From contig NC_091971.1 in NCBI RefSeq assembly GCF_036711975.1, forward strand, positions 565,501-629,500: 64,000 nt of DNA. Reading direction: 5' to 3'. The notes under the pieces were generated by a model, which saw only the letters and a list, made by a program, of their open reading frames with translations, made no database searches and was not told the DNA's origin. This document shows, one piece after another, positions 47,211 through 59,197 of this stretch. The stretch is from Onthophagus taurus. Taxonomy: Eukaryota > Arthropoda > Insecta > Coleoptera > Scarabaeidae. A program made the position numbers and the translations under genes. The first letter of the stretch is position 1, and each line of letters begins with the position of its first letter.

Positions 47211-50200
47211 ATGATTATAAAAAAAGTTTTTAGGTTATTTTCCCTCAACAAATCCATTAAGGTAAAGCTTAATTTTCCAATTAACTTGATAAATTTCAAT
47301 TGAATCGTAATTTTTAGCTTTTAAACACCAATATTTATACCCGAACACTGCATAATAAGATTATTTTAAACGAAAAAAATTTCAAAGCGAAAAAAGGAGT
47401 GTATTTAATCGACGAAAATGATGAAATTCCTCAAGAAATGGTTAAAAATTACAATAAATACACAGAAAGGACTTGTTCTTGTGGGGAATTAAGGATTGAA
47501 AACGTTGGTGAAAGAGTTATTTTATGTGGTTGGGTTGAATATCAGCGTATGAAAAAGTTTGTTGTTCTTAGGGATGGATATGGGCACACTCAAATTATTA
47601 TTAAAGACACAGTATTTTAATAAACATTAAATTAGCTTAATAATTATTTAAAATGCGTTAATTTTAGGCAGCAGATTTACAAGATTTATTTGAATCATTA
47701 CCGTATGAATCAATTGTTAAAGTTGAAGGAATTGTAATAAAAAGACCCCAAGATATGATAAATAAAAATCAAGAAACGGGTGAAATCGAGGTTTTAATCG
47801 ATAAGGCAATTATCTTAAACAAGTCAAAAGATAATTTACCGTTTAATATTCGCGAGTTTCAAAAAGCCAAAGAATCCCTTCGAATGCAATATCGTTACTT
47901 GGACTTGAGATTTCATGAAATGCAAAGAAATTTACGTGTTCGTTCCGAAATATTAATGAAAATGCGAGAATTTTTAATCAACAAAGTTGGATTTGTTGAA
48001 ATTGAAACTCCAACGTTATTTAAAGCCACTCCAGGTGGAGCTCAAGAATTTGTTGTTCCAACGAGATTTCCCGGACAATTTTATTCACTTGTTCAAAGCC
48101 CCCAACAATTTAAACAAATGTTAATGGCTGGAGCTGTTGATCGGTTTATTTTAAAACTTAACATAAAAAAATTTAAAAAGTGAAATATAGTTATTTCCAG
48201 GTAGCTAGATGTTATCGGGATGAAGGTTCCAGACCAGATCGACAACCGGAATTTACTCAATTAGACCTTGAAATGTCTTTCACAGACTCGGAAGGTGTTA
48301 TGTCTGTTATCGAAGATTTATTTCAACATTGTTGGCCTAATTTCTTATCGACTTTACCAAGAGCGTTTCGAAGAATCACCTATAAAGATGCCATGGAACG
48401 ATTTGGAACTGATAAGCCGGATATAAGGTTTGGATATGAAGTTAGCATATCTAAAAATGTGGGTTTATAAAAATATGAAAAGATTTTTTTGTAGTTGAAG
48501 AATTGTACGGAAGTTTTAAACGCCAACATTAAGTATCGCTCACCGAATATGCACTCATTTTGCTTGGTTTTTCCTGGACAATTAAATATTTTTACGAAAT
48601 CGCAAAAAGAAAAGTTTGCAGATCTCGCGAAAGGTTATCGCGACGTGAAATTTGTGCAAAATAAAGTTGCGAATAAGGATGAATGGATTGAGAAAATGTC
48701 GAATTTATTGAGTACTGAGGTTGCGACCACTTTTTATAATCGATACTTTTTAGATGATGAAAGTGTTGTGTTTTTGGTGTATGGACCAAAAAAGGCAGCG
48801 GTAAGAATTATAATAATAATGTATTGTTAAATACTGTAAGACCTCGTTTAGCGCGGTAGATGCGTTCCTGAAGATAAGAGCGCTATACTTTAATTTTAAA
48901 TTAATTTATGTTATTTTGTATAACATAAACATTTGCAAAAATATAATATACAGAGTGATTCACATAAGAACCGACACAGAGCAGGGACATGTAGAGGACA
49001 ATAAACTAAGTTGATTTAAAGTAACTTACCTCTATACTGAGTTATACACCTGAGGAGTTATAGGACTTCAAAGTTGGCTCTTAAATTTTTAAAAAGTTCA
49101 ATATGTTCGTAATAAATTAAGCTAGAAAAACCAAATTTGGTATATGTTATGAATGTACCAAGAGTATTAATTGGTAGCAAATTGAACTCAATTGAGGCAT
49201 TTCAAAGTGTTGATTAAGGGTGATGGTACCTTAAATTTTGACAGATCTTTTTAACCTGTTGACGGATTTTATACATTACTACTTCATTTCATGTGGAAAT
49301 TAATGCTAAAACTTTTTTTACTCTTATTATTTTTTAAAAAACTTAAATAACTAAAGACACTTATTTCGTAATGTAACTTAAAATGACAAATAGGTTATAA
49401 AACCTTGTTGTCAAATAATTTTATAACCTATTTGTCAAGTTTGACGTAAAATTTCACAGCCGACTACTGAATTTTCGATGATTTATGTAGCATTAACGAA
49501 ATACGTGTCTTTAGTTATTTGAGTTTTCTATGAAAACGACAATGTTTTTTAAAAAATAATAAGAGTAAAAAAAGTTTTAGAATTAAATTTCACATGAAAT
49601 GAGGAATAATGTGTTAAATCCACCAAAAAGGTTAAAAAAATCTGTCAAAATTTAGGAGACCATCACCCTTAATCAACCCTTTGAAATGCCATAATTGGTC
49701 TCAATTTGCTACCAATTAATACCTTCAGTACACTCATAATGTATACCAAATTTGGTGTTTCTAGCTTAATGTATTACGAAGATATTCAATGATTTAAAAA
49801 TTTAAGGCCCAACTTTGAAGGCCTATAACTCCTCAGGGGAACAACTTAGTATAGAGATAAATTGCGCTAAATCATCTTAATTTATTGTCCTCTACATGTC
49901 CCTGCTCTGTGTCGGTTCTTATGTGAATCACCCTGTGTACGGGTGGTTCAAATTCGATGTCCGAATAGGCTAACTCGGAAACTATAAGAGTTAGAAAAAA
50001 AGTAGCTTCCATGTCATGATCTCGTTTTTCGAGAAACTGCTAATGCCGAAAACCTCATAGCGCTATTGTCTTTTGTTTTTCCCCTAGAGGCCAAAATTGA
50101 AAATATCGTAAAACCAGCAAGTGCAATTATCTTCGTTATTATTCTAGGTGGAGTATTATAACTAAGACATTATATGGACACTTTTTTACAGAGAATTTGA

Positions 50201-53200
50201 TGATGTAGACAAAAAAATTTTTTCGGTTTTAGATTTTGAGATATCATGACAATTTTCATTTTTTTAAATGGAAACAACCACTGATTATTCGTTTATTAAA
50301 TTCTTTATTTTTTTCTGATTACAAAAATATGGGGTTAGATAGGTCTATTTCTGATTGTTTTAGAATAAAGCTAAAAATAAACTTTTTTTATAAAATTTCC
50401 ATCTAGTGTCGTCGACGAAATTAAATTTACAGTTTCCTGTAAATTACGGTATTATAACTAAAAATTATTCTACTAAAAATTTATATAAAATTTACTTTAT
50501 TTTCTAATATGTAACATTCTAATATGTTAAACTTTTAAAACGAGATCATGACATGTAAGCTACTTTTTTTCTAACTCTTATAGTTTCCGAGTTAGCCTAT
50601 TCGGACATCGAATTTGAACCACCCTGTACAGTGCTTCCCGAAAGTAGCGGATAAATTCGTTAAAACAATTAAAAACGGTTTATAGAGAAACTCTGAGACG
50701 GGTCTAAGAATTTCAATTTTTTGGTATAGATTTTAAATGTTTTCCGCCATTTTTAAGCTAGTTATGACGTCATTGCTATTTTTTTCAAATAGCAATCCCC
50801 CATTTTTATTACGGAATATGAAAGAGGATTTTTTTCTGAATTTGGTACAGTCAAAATTAATATTAGTTGCATAAGAAAATTTTCGAGAAAAATTGGCTTA
50901 AAGTTTCATCATTTTCCATTCATTTGAGGTAGAAAAATATCAGTAGCCATGCGTAACCATAGCAACGAGTTGTTTTAGATATTTTATTTTAAGACAATGA
51001 TTAATTGTTGATATCTGATCCTATGACATCCAGGATGTTATATTTTTTCTAAAATTTGCATAATTTTTCCCAGTAAACAAATTTGCGTTTCAGAAACATT
51101 TCTGATACATATTATTGAAACATGAAATGTTTCTTCGACATATTTCTGAAACATAGGTGAAACGTTTCTGAAATTGCTAATGTCCGGCCCTTTTTATGTT
51201 TCATTGAAACGTTTCTATTGAAATGTTTCTGCAACATACAGTTGACAATTACGGTACATTACTAAAATGTTTCAATAACGGTTTTGAATTATTTCTGAAA
51301 TGTTTTGTTTACGTTTACATTACATTACTAGTATCAGAAAACTTGAAGATATAATTTTGTTGGCCTTTAGCATCTGCATCCCAGACAACATGCTCATACA
51401 TGCTTCATCAGAACACATGCATATGCTGAGGAAGCATTTCTGAGCATACCACCCGGGGCGCAGACGGTGGATGCTGCAACAAAATCATACCTTAAGGTAG
51501 GAAAACTAATAATGGAAGTGCTATACTTATTACTTACGCCTACTGTGCCAAATTTCATAATTATCAATCAATAATTTCTACGATTCTGTTTTCTCATTGA
51601 TTAGGACAAATAAAGTAAGTATAAGAGTAGATATGCATTAAATATATTTAGTAAATATTTATACAAAATATATTAAATTGGTAACTAAAATAAAATTCTT
51701 ATTTGTAAACAAATTAAACATAAACATTCTAATAATTTATGTAGGTCATTTAAATATAAAGTTAAATTTAAGCCATATTAATGCGGTATTTTTGATTTTT
51801 TTATCTCTGTTTATGTTTGACTAACCTAAAGAAATTTTTCTTCTCAAACGAGATTGTTCCAATTAAAACACATATATTTGTGATGTTTCCGCAGAGATCC
51901 CCAGCTTCTTCAGACTACAAGTAAAGAACACCTATTTAACATTTTTTTTTATCTTACAATTAGTTATAAGAGTAGGTTATAGGATATAGGTTATCTTAGT
52001 TGTAAAATTCTTTTTATAAAGAAAAACCACAAAAGATGTACTACACTTTTTTCTTGATAAAAAGAATATTACAACATGTGGTCTCACTTATAGCAATAAG
52101 ATTTTTAAAAAATAAATAGGTATTCTTTACTTGTAGTCACATTATTATGTGTTTTAATTGAAACATAGTCTTTAATTTGAGATGAGAATTTTTTTATGAT
52201 TGTTCAAGATTAAGAAATTTTACTAAAATTTGAATAACTTACATAAAAGTACAAAACTACATATCCATACATACAGTTGGTCCATTTAACGTGAGACAAA
52301 ATCTAAATAATTTTTTTATTCAAATAGTTTATTAATCAACAAGTATAAAATTTATAATAAATGTTCAAATATTTCCCCACCCACTTCAATATATTTATTA
52401 ACCCTTCTACTAAAACTTTCTTTACATCTTAAAAGGTTTTCTTGGATACTATTTCTGCATGCATTTCTTATCCGCTTTTTCATGTTTTCTGGCGTAGTCA
52501 CGATCGGGAATGTTACGTAAGGTTAGTTCTGTTTACAAACATTAATTATAGCGTGAAGTTTTCTTTAGTAATTAGTAATGCCAATCATAGCGTGAAGTTT
52601 TCTTTTGAAATGCCAATTAAACCGTGAAGGAATGTTACTTAAGGTTAGTTCTGTTTACAAACATTAATTATAGCGTGAAGTTTTCTTTAGTAATTAGTAA
52701 TGCCAATTATAGCGTGAAGTTTTCTTTTGAAATGCCAATTACACCGTGAAGGAATGTTAAGTAAGGTTAGTTTTGTTTACAAACATTAATTATAGCGTGA
52801 AGTTTTCTTTAGTAATTAGTAATGCCAATCATAGCGTGAAGTTTTCTTTTGAACTGTCAATTAAACCGTGAAGGAATGTTACGTAAGGTTAGTTTTGTTT
52901 ACAAACATTAATCATAGCGTGAAGTTTTCTTTGGCAATTAGTAATGGCAATTATAGCGTGAAGTTTTCTTTTGAACTGTCAATTAAACCGTGAAGGAATG
53001 TTACGTAAGGTTAGTTTTGTTTACAAACATTAATCATAGCGTGAAGTTTTCTTTGGCAATTAGTAATGGCAATTATAGCGTGAAGTTTTCTTTTGAACTG
53101 TCAATTAAACCGTGAAGGAATGTTACCTTAGGTTAGTTCTGTTTACAAACATTAATTAATGTTTGTACATACGTTCACAGGCGGTGCTGAAGATATTCCA

Positions 53201-54696
53201 GACATGTTTCAGACACATTTGTAGCGAAATGTTTCAAATGAAATGTTTCTGCTACATATTTTAATGATATTTCATAAATATTTCTACTGAAATGTATTTG
53301 ATACATATCTTTAGATACGTTTCGTAAAAATCGTATCTGTCACGTATATGAAACGTAGTTCTAAGATGTTTCATTTAATTCACTGTACGTTAAAATTGAA
53401 ATGTTTCACAGAGGTTTCTTGTTTACTGGGTTGTTTCTTTATCACCACCTTTTGTTTTATCAATAAATTGTTGAAATGTACGACGAAGATAATGTGCCTT
53501 AAAATTTGCAATAACTCCCTGGTCCTTTAGCTGAATTAACGACGTAGTGTTGGAACGCAAGTGTTTAAGTTCGACAGGTTGATGGGATGACTTGGACTTA
53601 CAGTAGTAATAGAGCTTTTGGTTCAAAATTATTTATTTCACAGTAACGTTTTATAGATGGACAAAAATGTGTGGTAAATCAATTTTGAATGGAACCAATC
53701 TTGTGATCCAAGATTTCCCAAATGTATACGAATCAATGAAATGCTGCAATAATTTGAATCCGGCTATATTTTAAGCATTTTTAAGGTTTTCAACAAACCG
53801 CGTTATACCAAATCAACGTTAATCGAGGTAGCGTTAAACAAGGTCTTACTGTATAGTGTTAATTTTAGTGTAAAACTAGAACTAACACTATACCAAGAAC
53901 TAGAATCATTCGGGTTTAGCCGTCTTTAGAGACGTGCGGCTAATTCTAGTTTTAGGTATAGTGTTAGTTCTACTTAGTAAGAGTGTTAGTGTAAAACTAG
54001 AATTTTACGTTAACATTATGATTAATTTAACATTAATCAGCGTTAATAAACGCTTTTTTTTGTGTGTAAGGTATCATTACTTGGAAAGATTCGTTTGGAT
54101 TATGTAAATGCTTTGGAAGAAAAAGGTCACAAAATTCGTAAACAAGGAATGCATATGTTGTGGGTTTACGACTTTCCTCTTTTCGAAGAAGGTGAAACAG
54201 AAAATAGTTTGAATTGCGTTCATCACCCCTTTACAGCGCCACATCCAGAAGATATTGATTTACTGCAAACTAATCCATTAGAAGTAACCATAAAAAAATC
54301 TTGTTTTTATTTTCAAATTCATTTTTAAACGATTTTTTTTAAATTTTTTAGGTTAGGTCACTTGCATATGATTTGGTATTAAATGGTAACGAAATTGGTG
54401 GTGGATCAATTCGCATCCATAACTCACAACTCCAACAAGATATCTTTACCATGCTAAATATCAACCCAGATTCATTAAAGCATATTATTGAGATGTTGGG
54501 ATCTGGGTGTCCACCTCATGGTGGAATCGCCCTCGGTTTGGATCGATTTTTAGCCACTATTTTAAACGTAACCAGTATTCGTGATGTTATTGCCTTTCCA
54601 AAGACTTTTGAGGGGCGCGATCCTTTATCGGGGGCTCCATCTTCTATCAGTGATGAGGATAAACGTATTTATCACATTAAAAGTATAGATAATTAA
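47211..54696 (+). CDS. AspRS-m: Mitochondrial aspartyl-tRNA synthetase (DARS2)
   Basis: Charges mitochondrial tRNA-Asp in the matrix. Exons 47211-47261, 47318-47611, 47668-48143, 48191-48458, 48495-48800, 54071-54283 and 54352-54696 give 650 residues, close to human DARS2 (645). Exon 1 is a basic presequence ([17 protein letters not shown]). Next come the OB-fold anticodon domain (RTCSCGELR...[20 protein letters not shown]), the class II core with the flipping and motif 2 region ([20 protein letters not shown]), the GAD insertion, and [14 protein letters not shown] followed by motif 3 ([14 protein letters not shown]). The joins at 48143/48191 and 48458/48495 were chosen because only they restore YFQVARCY and an open frame. 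Intron 5 has grown to 5.3 kb by nested transposons. Confidence 0.93.
48951..49935. mobile_element. ~985-bp long-TIR element
   Basis: The ends read CAGAGTGATTCACATAAGAA and the inverse CAGGGTGATTCACATAAGAA, with arms matching over several hundred bases (for example GACACAGAGCAGGGACATG and ACCAATTAATAC blocks in mirror order). Left TA at 48949-48950; on the right the expected TA reads TG. Non-coding. Confidence 0.8.
49940..50626. mobile_element. 687-bp long-TIR element, directly abutting the previous one
   Basis: The ends are CGGGTGGTTCAAATTCGATG and the inverse CAGGGTGGTTCAAATTCG, with TA at 49938-49939 and 50627-50628. The arms are about 90 bp (CTAACTCGGAAACTATAAG mirrored). No coding frame of note. 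Confidence 0.8.
51069..53430. mobile_element. TIR element with CCCAGTAAACAA ends and tandem core
   Basis: Both termini read CCCAGTAAACAA inward, followed on each side by several hundred bases of GAAACATTTCTGATACAT-like repeats. The right interior holds the 122-bp tandem array. No transposase frame was found. No clear target duplication was seen, so the superfamily is open. Confidence 0.6.
52507..53160. repeat. 122-bp tandem array, five units plus a partial
   Basis: Unit starts (GGAATGTTAC or close) are at 52507, 52629, 52751, 52873, 52995 and 53117, exactly 122 bp apart each time. Within a unit, ATAGCGTGAAGTTTTCTTT occurs twice, so the unit itself grew from a half-unit duplication. Units differ by only a few substitutions; the fourth and fifth look nearly identical. 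The sixth is cut after about 45 bp. Confidence 0.9.
53853..54002. repeat. Fragment of the CTAG-repeat family next to the Tigger-like element
   Basis: Blocks AACTAGAACTAACACTATAC and CGGGTTTAGCCGTCTTTAGA, then the inverted counterpart, as in the core of the CTAG-repeat TIR elements. The Tigger-like TA border lies at its edge. The family's ends are not seen. Confidence 0.6.
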
Positions 54697-55241
54697 AAAA
54701 TAATAATTAGGAACCAATTTAATAAGTGCACTTTTAAAATGTCATTCGTACAAATATTGTGAGGATTTTTTTAAGATTAGACTCAAAATATAAACAAATA
54801 AGATTATAAAAGATGTGAAGTTTATTTTTAAAATTGGGAGGCTTTTGGCAGTTATTTAACAGCAAATTCGGAGTTGTCTGATTGAAAAGCACATGAAGTA
54901 ATAATTAAAAGTAATAATTATTCCTAACTACAAAGTACATAATACGGATAACTCAATTTTGACATTAAATATTCTGTGTGTTATTCATCTTATCGTATTA
55001 TTAACTAAATTAATATTAAAACACAAAAAAATATTAATTTATAACATTACCAATAATTATATATGTATACAATAATAATTGTAATTATTAAATCAAACTT
55101 TTTTTTAAATTATCCTATCCTAAACATATTTATACCATAAAATCTCTTACAAAATATATTCTTATTCTTAATTCAGTTCAACAACTAAAAATCATCAAAA
55201 TGCTTTTCTTTCAGACCCATAACATTTTGAAAGAATTATAT

Positions 55242-56248
55242 TTAAGTTTCATCTACAGTAGGCAGCCAAAACGCCATGTTCGTGCATGCAGATGCTAACA
55301 TCATATATTTTGGATTAAATTGAACGCATTGTACAGGACCTGGATGATCGGCATTTAATACACAAACTTTGTATCCTGTATCAGCGTTCCAAACGTGTAT
55401 TCGACCATCTGTTGATCCACTAAAAATGAACTGAGAGTCTGGACTGAAGGATGCTTCAACTGGAATTCCTTTATTGTTCAAATGTCCTGTAAAAGTTTGT
55501 AGTGGGGTTCCATGGAAAGCATCTATTAGACGAATAATTGAGCCATTTGTGCTGATTAATATCGTTTTTCCATCTCTAGAAAATTTTAAACCCGTCCAAT
55601 CACATTCCTTTTCTTGGGTTAATTTGAAAGTAACGAAAGGTCCCTAAAAAAAAATTATTATTTTAATTAATTATATTTTTAATATTATCGTTATTGTACC
55701 TTATCGAACGACCTTAAATCATATAATTTAACGCATTCGGAATTTACACCGGCAGCAAAAATTAACCCCTCAGGATCATAAGCAGCAACAGGTTTTCCTG
55801 CTAAATGCATTAAACCTTGACAATTCGGTGATCGTAAATCCCATAACCTTAATGTTTTATCCAATGAACCTGATAAAAAGGTATCTTCAACAGGTGATAA
55901 ACATAAGGAAGTAACCTTTTTTGTATGTCCAGGAAAGTATCTGATGTATTTATTATCATGTAAAGAAAGGTATCGAATTGTATCATCAACCTTCGTTGAA
56001 CTGTGTATTGCTGTGTTTTTGGCATGGGTGAAATGTATGAGGTCAACCCCGTACTTTTTACTATTAACTGTACGGACTTGTGTGCCTTTTTCGCAATCGT
56101 AAATAACAATTTGGTCATCTTCACTACAAGATATCAATGTTTCGCCGTTTGGGGAAAAATCTATGCTGTTTATTTTGTCGGTGTTCTCACGGAACACCTT
56201 CGCCACTCGGAAACTCCTTACGACGTTCTCCACCAGTTTCATCTTCAT
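55242..56248 (-). CDS. Wdr82: WD-repeat protein 82 (WDR82/Swd2)
   Basis: Nuclear adaptor that brings SET1/COMPASS H3K4 methyltransferase to serine-5-phosphorylated RNA polymerase II and also works with the PNUTS phosphatase complex. Exons 56248-55700 and 55643-55242 give 316 residues (human 313). The whole protein is a WD40 propeller; repeats are visible at [40 protein letters not shown] with [13 protein letters not shown], and [15 protein letters not shown]. The C-terminus, [10 protein letters not shown], is typical of the family. Phases agree across the 56-bp intron. It is divergent from TMEM242. Confidence 0.95.
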
Positions 56249-56695
56249 CTCTTTATTGAAATTCGTTTAAAAGTCCAGTATTTATATTTTGTCACAACAC
56301 GCTTTTATACACAAACAACAAATATGGCCGACAATTGGTGGAATATGTGCGAATTTTAAACACAATTAAGGAACGCTTTTTTACTTAATTTGTTATGATT
56401 AATTTCTTGCCATTAATAAATACCATTAAGAAATACAATTTCAACAATATATTTATTATATAGCCAATTTTCAACAATTATTTGTAACTAACTTCAAAGC
56501 ATACATTTAAAATATTTATTACATTTTACTTTTAAATCATTAAATTCGCATAATCTTTTATGTTTAATTGAAAAAACTGTTTAATAATTAATATTTCAAA
56601 CCTCAATTATGCTAAAATATGATTTTTTTAATTCAAAAACAATGTGAATGAAACTTAACCTAAATTAATAAATCATAACCTAAAATATCGTAAAA
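56249..56695. promoter_or_regulatory. Divergent promoter region of WDR82 and TMEM242
   Basis: 447 bp between start codons. TTAACCTAAATTAA and CATAACCTAAAAT occur about 15-45 bp before the TMEM242 start. Role inferred. Confidence 0.45.
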
Positions 56696-57241
56696 ATGTC
56701 CCAAAATGAAAATGAATCAATACAAAAAGGCGAAGATAAAGCATTTAGAGTCAAAGGTTAAAAAAATAAGCATTCACTTTTATAATTAATTAAATAATAA
56801 CAATTATTTTTGTTGTAGCGGCGATTTTTTTAGCAACCGTGAGTGGAGTTTCTGCCTTTGTAGGTTTCGGAGCGACTTTAGCGGCAGCTAGAAAACGAGA
56901 TCCCAAATATTTCAATAAAGGAGTTGTTGCGACTATAGAATTGCAAGAAACTGGGGCTAATTTAGCATTAAGAGCTTTAGGTTGGGGGACATTGTATGCA
57001 TTTACCGGTTGTGGATTGTTATGTTATGCAATTTGGAAAATATCCGGTGCAAAAGATGTATTTAAAATAATAAATTTATTACGTTTATTAAGTAATCATT
57101 TTTAATAATTTTTAGATGAAAGATTTTCGACATAAAGTTGGTTCCGCTCTTCCAACAATCCCAAAAAATAATCCTCCTCAAGGTAGAACTGAATTTAGTG
57201 GATTAAATGATTTAATGGAATATTTATCAACAAGGAAGTAG
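56696..57241 (+). CDS. Transmembrane protein 242 homologue
   Basis: Exons 56696-56756, 56819-57057 and 57116-57241 encode 141 residues, the usual size for TMEM242. Two hydrophobic segments are visible: AIFLATVSGVSAFVGFGATL after a short polar N-terminus, and LGWGTLYAFTGCGLLCYAIW further on, with the loop AAARKRDPKYFNKGVV between. The tail (KDFRHKVGSALPTIPKNNPP) is polar. In mammals TMEM242 is an inner-mitochondrial-membrane assembly factor for the ATP synthase c-ring and complex I; the same role here is inferred from family. Its stop codon lies 41 bp from that of the convergent DUS3 gene. Confidence 0.85.
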
Positions 57242-57282
57242 TAATAAATGAAAATAATGTTAGTAAAATTAGAATATATCTT

Positions 57283-59197
57283 TTATTTATACGAATTAGC
57301 TTTGTGTTTTGGTAAAAATTGAAATCCTTCCGGAACTTTCCCAAGTAACATTTCACTGATTTTAATCCAATCAGAAGCGGAAGGTGACACCATCAAAGTT
57401 TCTAAATCATCTCTTCCCTTAAAATATGGTGGCCTCTCATTAATTTTTTGAGGAGGACATTCCAACAATCCAGTGGGAATATAACGATACAAAAATGATA
57501 ACCATTCAAGTAAAAATCTCCTCGTTGTTTCAACGCCTTTATTATCTGAACCCCAATGTTCCAATCCATAATTTACGTATTTTTTAATAACTTCAAATCG
57601 CTCTGAACTAGAAATATCAAAAAGTTTTTGTTCCTTAATTTCTTGGAAAATCCACGGTTTTATTAAAGCACCACGTCCTATCATGACAGCGGATATACTG
57701 GGGCTCGTTATGAATGCGTTTTTGTAATCTTCGTAACACAAAATATCACCATTTCCAATTATTGGAAACTCTGGTGAAGATTTAGCACATTCCTCTATGT
57801 AATTCCAATCGGATTGTTTTGTGTAACGTTGTTCTTTGGTTCGTCCATGAATTGTTACTGCAGCTGCACCCCACCTTTGAAATTTAGGAACCTAAAAATT
57901 CAAAATCACACAGTTACCATGGTTACCTAACCTAAAATGTTACATAACCTCAAAATTATTTTACTTACTAAATTATGAGCTATATTTTCACTATTATAAA
58001 TTCCCATTCGAGTTTTAACTGTAACAGGAATTGTTAAAACATCACATAAGCTTCTAATACATGTTTCTAAAACTTTGGGTCTACGTAATAATCCACAACC
58101 AGCACCTTCTCTGTAAACCAAGTCAATCGGACAACCTAAATTAACATCAATATAGTCGACTTCGATTTCTTTTTCTAATAATTGGCCACATTTTGCGAAT
58201 AAATATGGATTATTGGCGCATAATTGAACCCCAAAAATATTTTCGCTTTGATGTCGTTTAACCAACGCCCATTCTTGAGGAGCTCCTTGTAAAAGAGCCG
58301 AACACATAGCCATTTCTCCGCAAGTAACATCAGCACCATATTCTTTACAGATACGTCTAAACGGAAGATTTCCCACTGTTGTTAATGGGCTAAGAACCAA
58401 TTTATTTTTAAAATCAATTTTTTTCTTTTCTCGTTTAAGAAGGGCAATGATGTCTTCGTCGGTAACTGCGCCTAACGTTTGAACTTTTTGATCGTTTCTT
58501 TCATTACTTTCTTGACGATATTTATTGTTGTTATACTCAACAATTGATTGAGCTATCTCGAAATTGTAGGTTCTTTTACGCAATGCTTGTTGAACGTCAT
58601 TTTTAAGTTGATTTATTGTTTTCAATCCAGTTTCTTGCCATTCTAACTTTTTAGGAGTATTAATTATATTTCTTCCATTAATTATGTGTTGTTTCCCAAA
58701 TCTACAGCCTAAACCTCGGCTGCATTCACCTTGGATTTCAAAGTTATAACATGTTTCATCTAAAAAATCTACATAAAATAACTTAAACTAAAAAATTTTT
58801 AATTTTCGAACTTATATCTTGTGGTTTCTTCTCCAAGTATTCATCAATATCATGTAACGTCGGACAATTTTTTCTTGGGCATGCAGGAATATTTTCTCCG
58901 TCAAGAAGATTCATAAGTGTGCTACATAATTCTAAAGATTTATCGCAACGAAACGCAGGCCTTGATTTATTTTGCCCTTTTAATTTCTTCTTTTCATATT
59001 TCGATAATTTTTTACGCTTTGCGCTGGGTTCTTCCGCTTCATTATTAGATGTAGGGATTGATACACATTCTTCTGCAACTTCTTTGGGATGTTCCCGTAT
59101 CACAAATCTTCAAGTTACAAAACAGATAAATGCAGAAATCTTTGTTAACTTTTTTTACTTACTCTGGTTTTATTTTACAAACACCTCCACTTGACAT
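57283..59197 (-). CDS. Dus3: tRNA-dihydrouridine synthase 3 (DUS3L)
   Basis: Flavin enzyme that reduces uridine 47 of tRNAs (and some mRNA sites) to dihydrouridine. Exons 59197-59163, 59107-58812, 58759-57969 and 57891-57283 give 576 residues. The N-terminus has the family's two CCCH-type fingers (around CPRKNCPTLHD and CYNFEIQGECSRGLGCRF). The TIM-barrel domain follows: LVLSPLTTVGNLPFRR, YIDVNLGCPIDLVYREGAG with the catalytic cysteine in GAGCGLL, TVKTRMGIY and AAVTIHGRTKEQRYTK, then GNGDIL and MIGRGALIKPWIF. The donor of exon 2 (GTTCGA) is weak, but the frame and the zinc finger demand it. It is head-to-head with gbb. Confidence 0.93.

Larger units (their letters stand above)
48834..53851 (-). 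mobile_element. Tigger/pogo-like element, swollen by insertions
   Basis: Inverted ends CTGTAAGACCTCGTTTAGCGC-like and its counterpart CAGTAAGACCTTGTTTAACG, bordered by TA (48832-48833 and 53852-53853), resemble Tigger ends. The minus strand at 53626-53423 reads [20 protein letters not shown] and [12 protein letters not shown], the C-terminal block of pogo/CENP-B-type DDE transposases. Most of the enzyme is gone. It contains the elements at 48951-49935, 49940-50626 and 51069-53430. Confidence 0.75.

Noticed and set aside
52507-53160. Regular array considered as CRISPR
   Set aside because: The whole 122-bp unit repeats with no unique spacers, and the genome is eukaryotic; it is a minisatellite.
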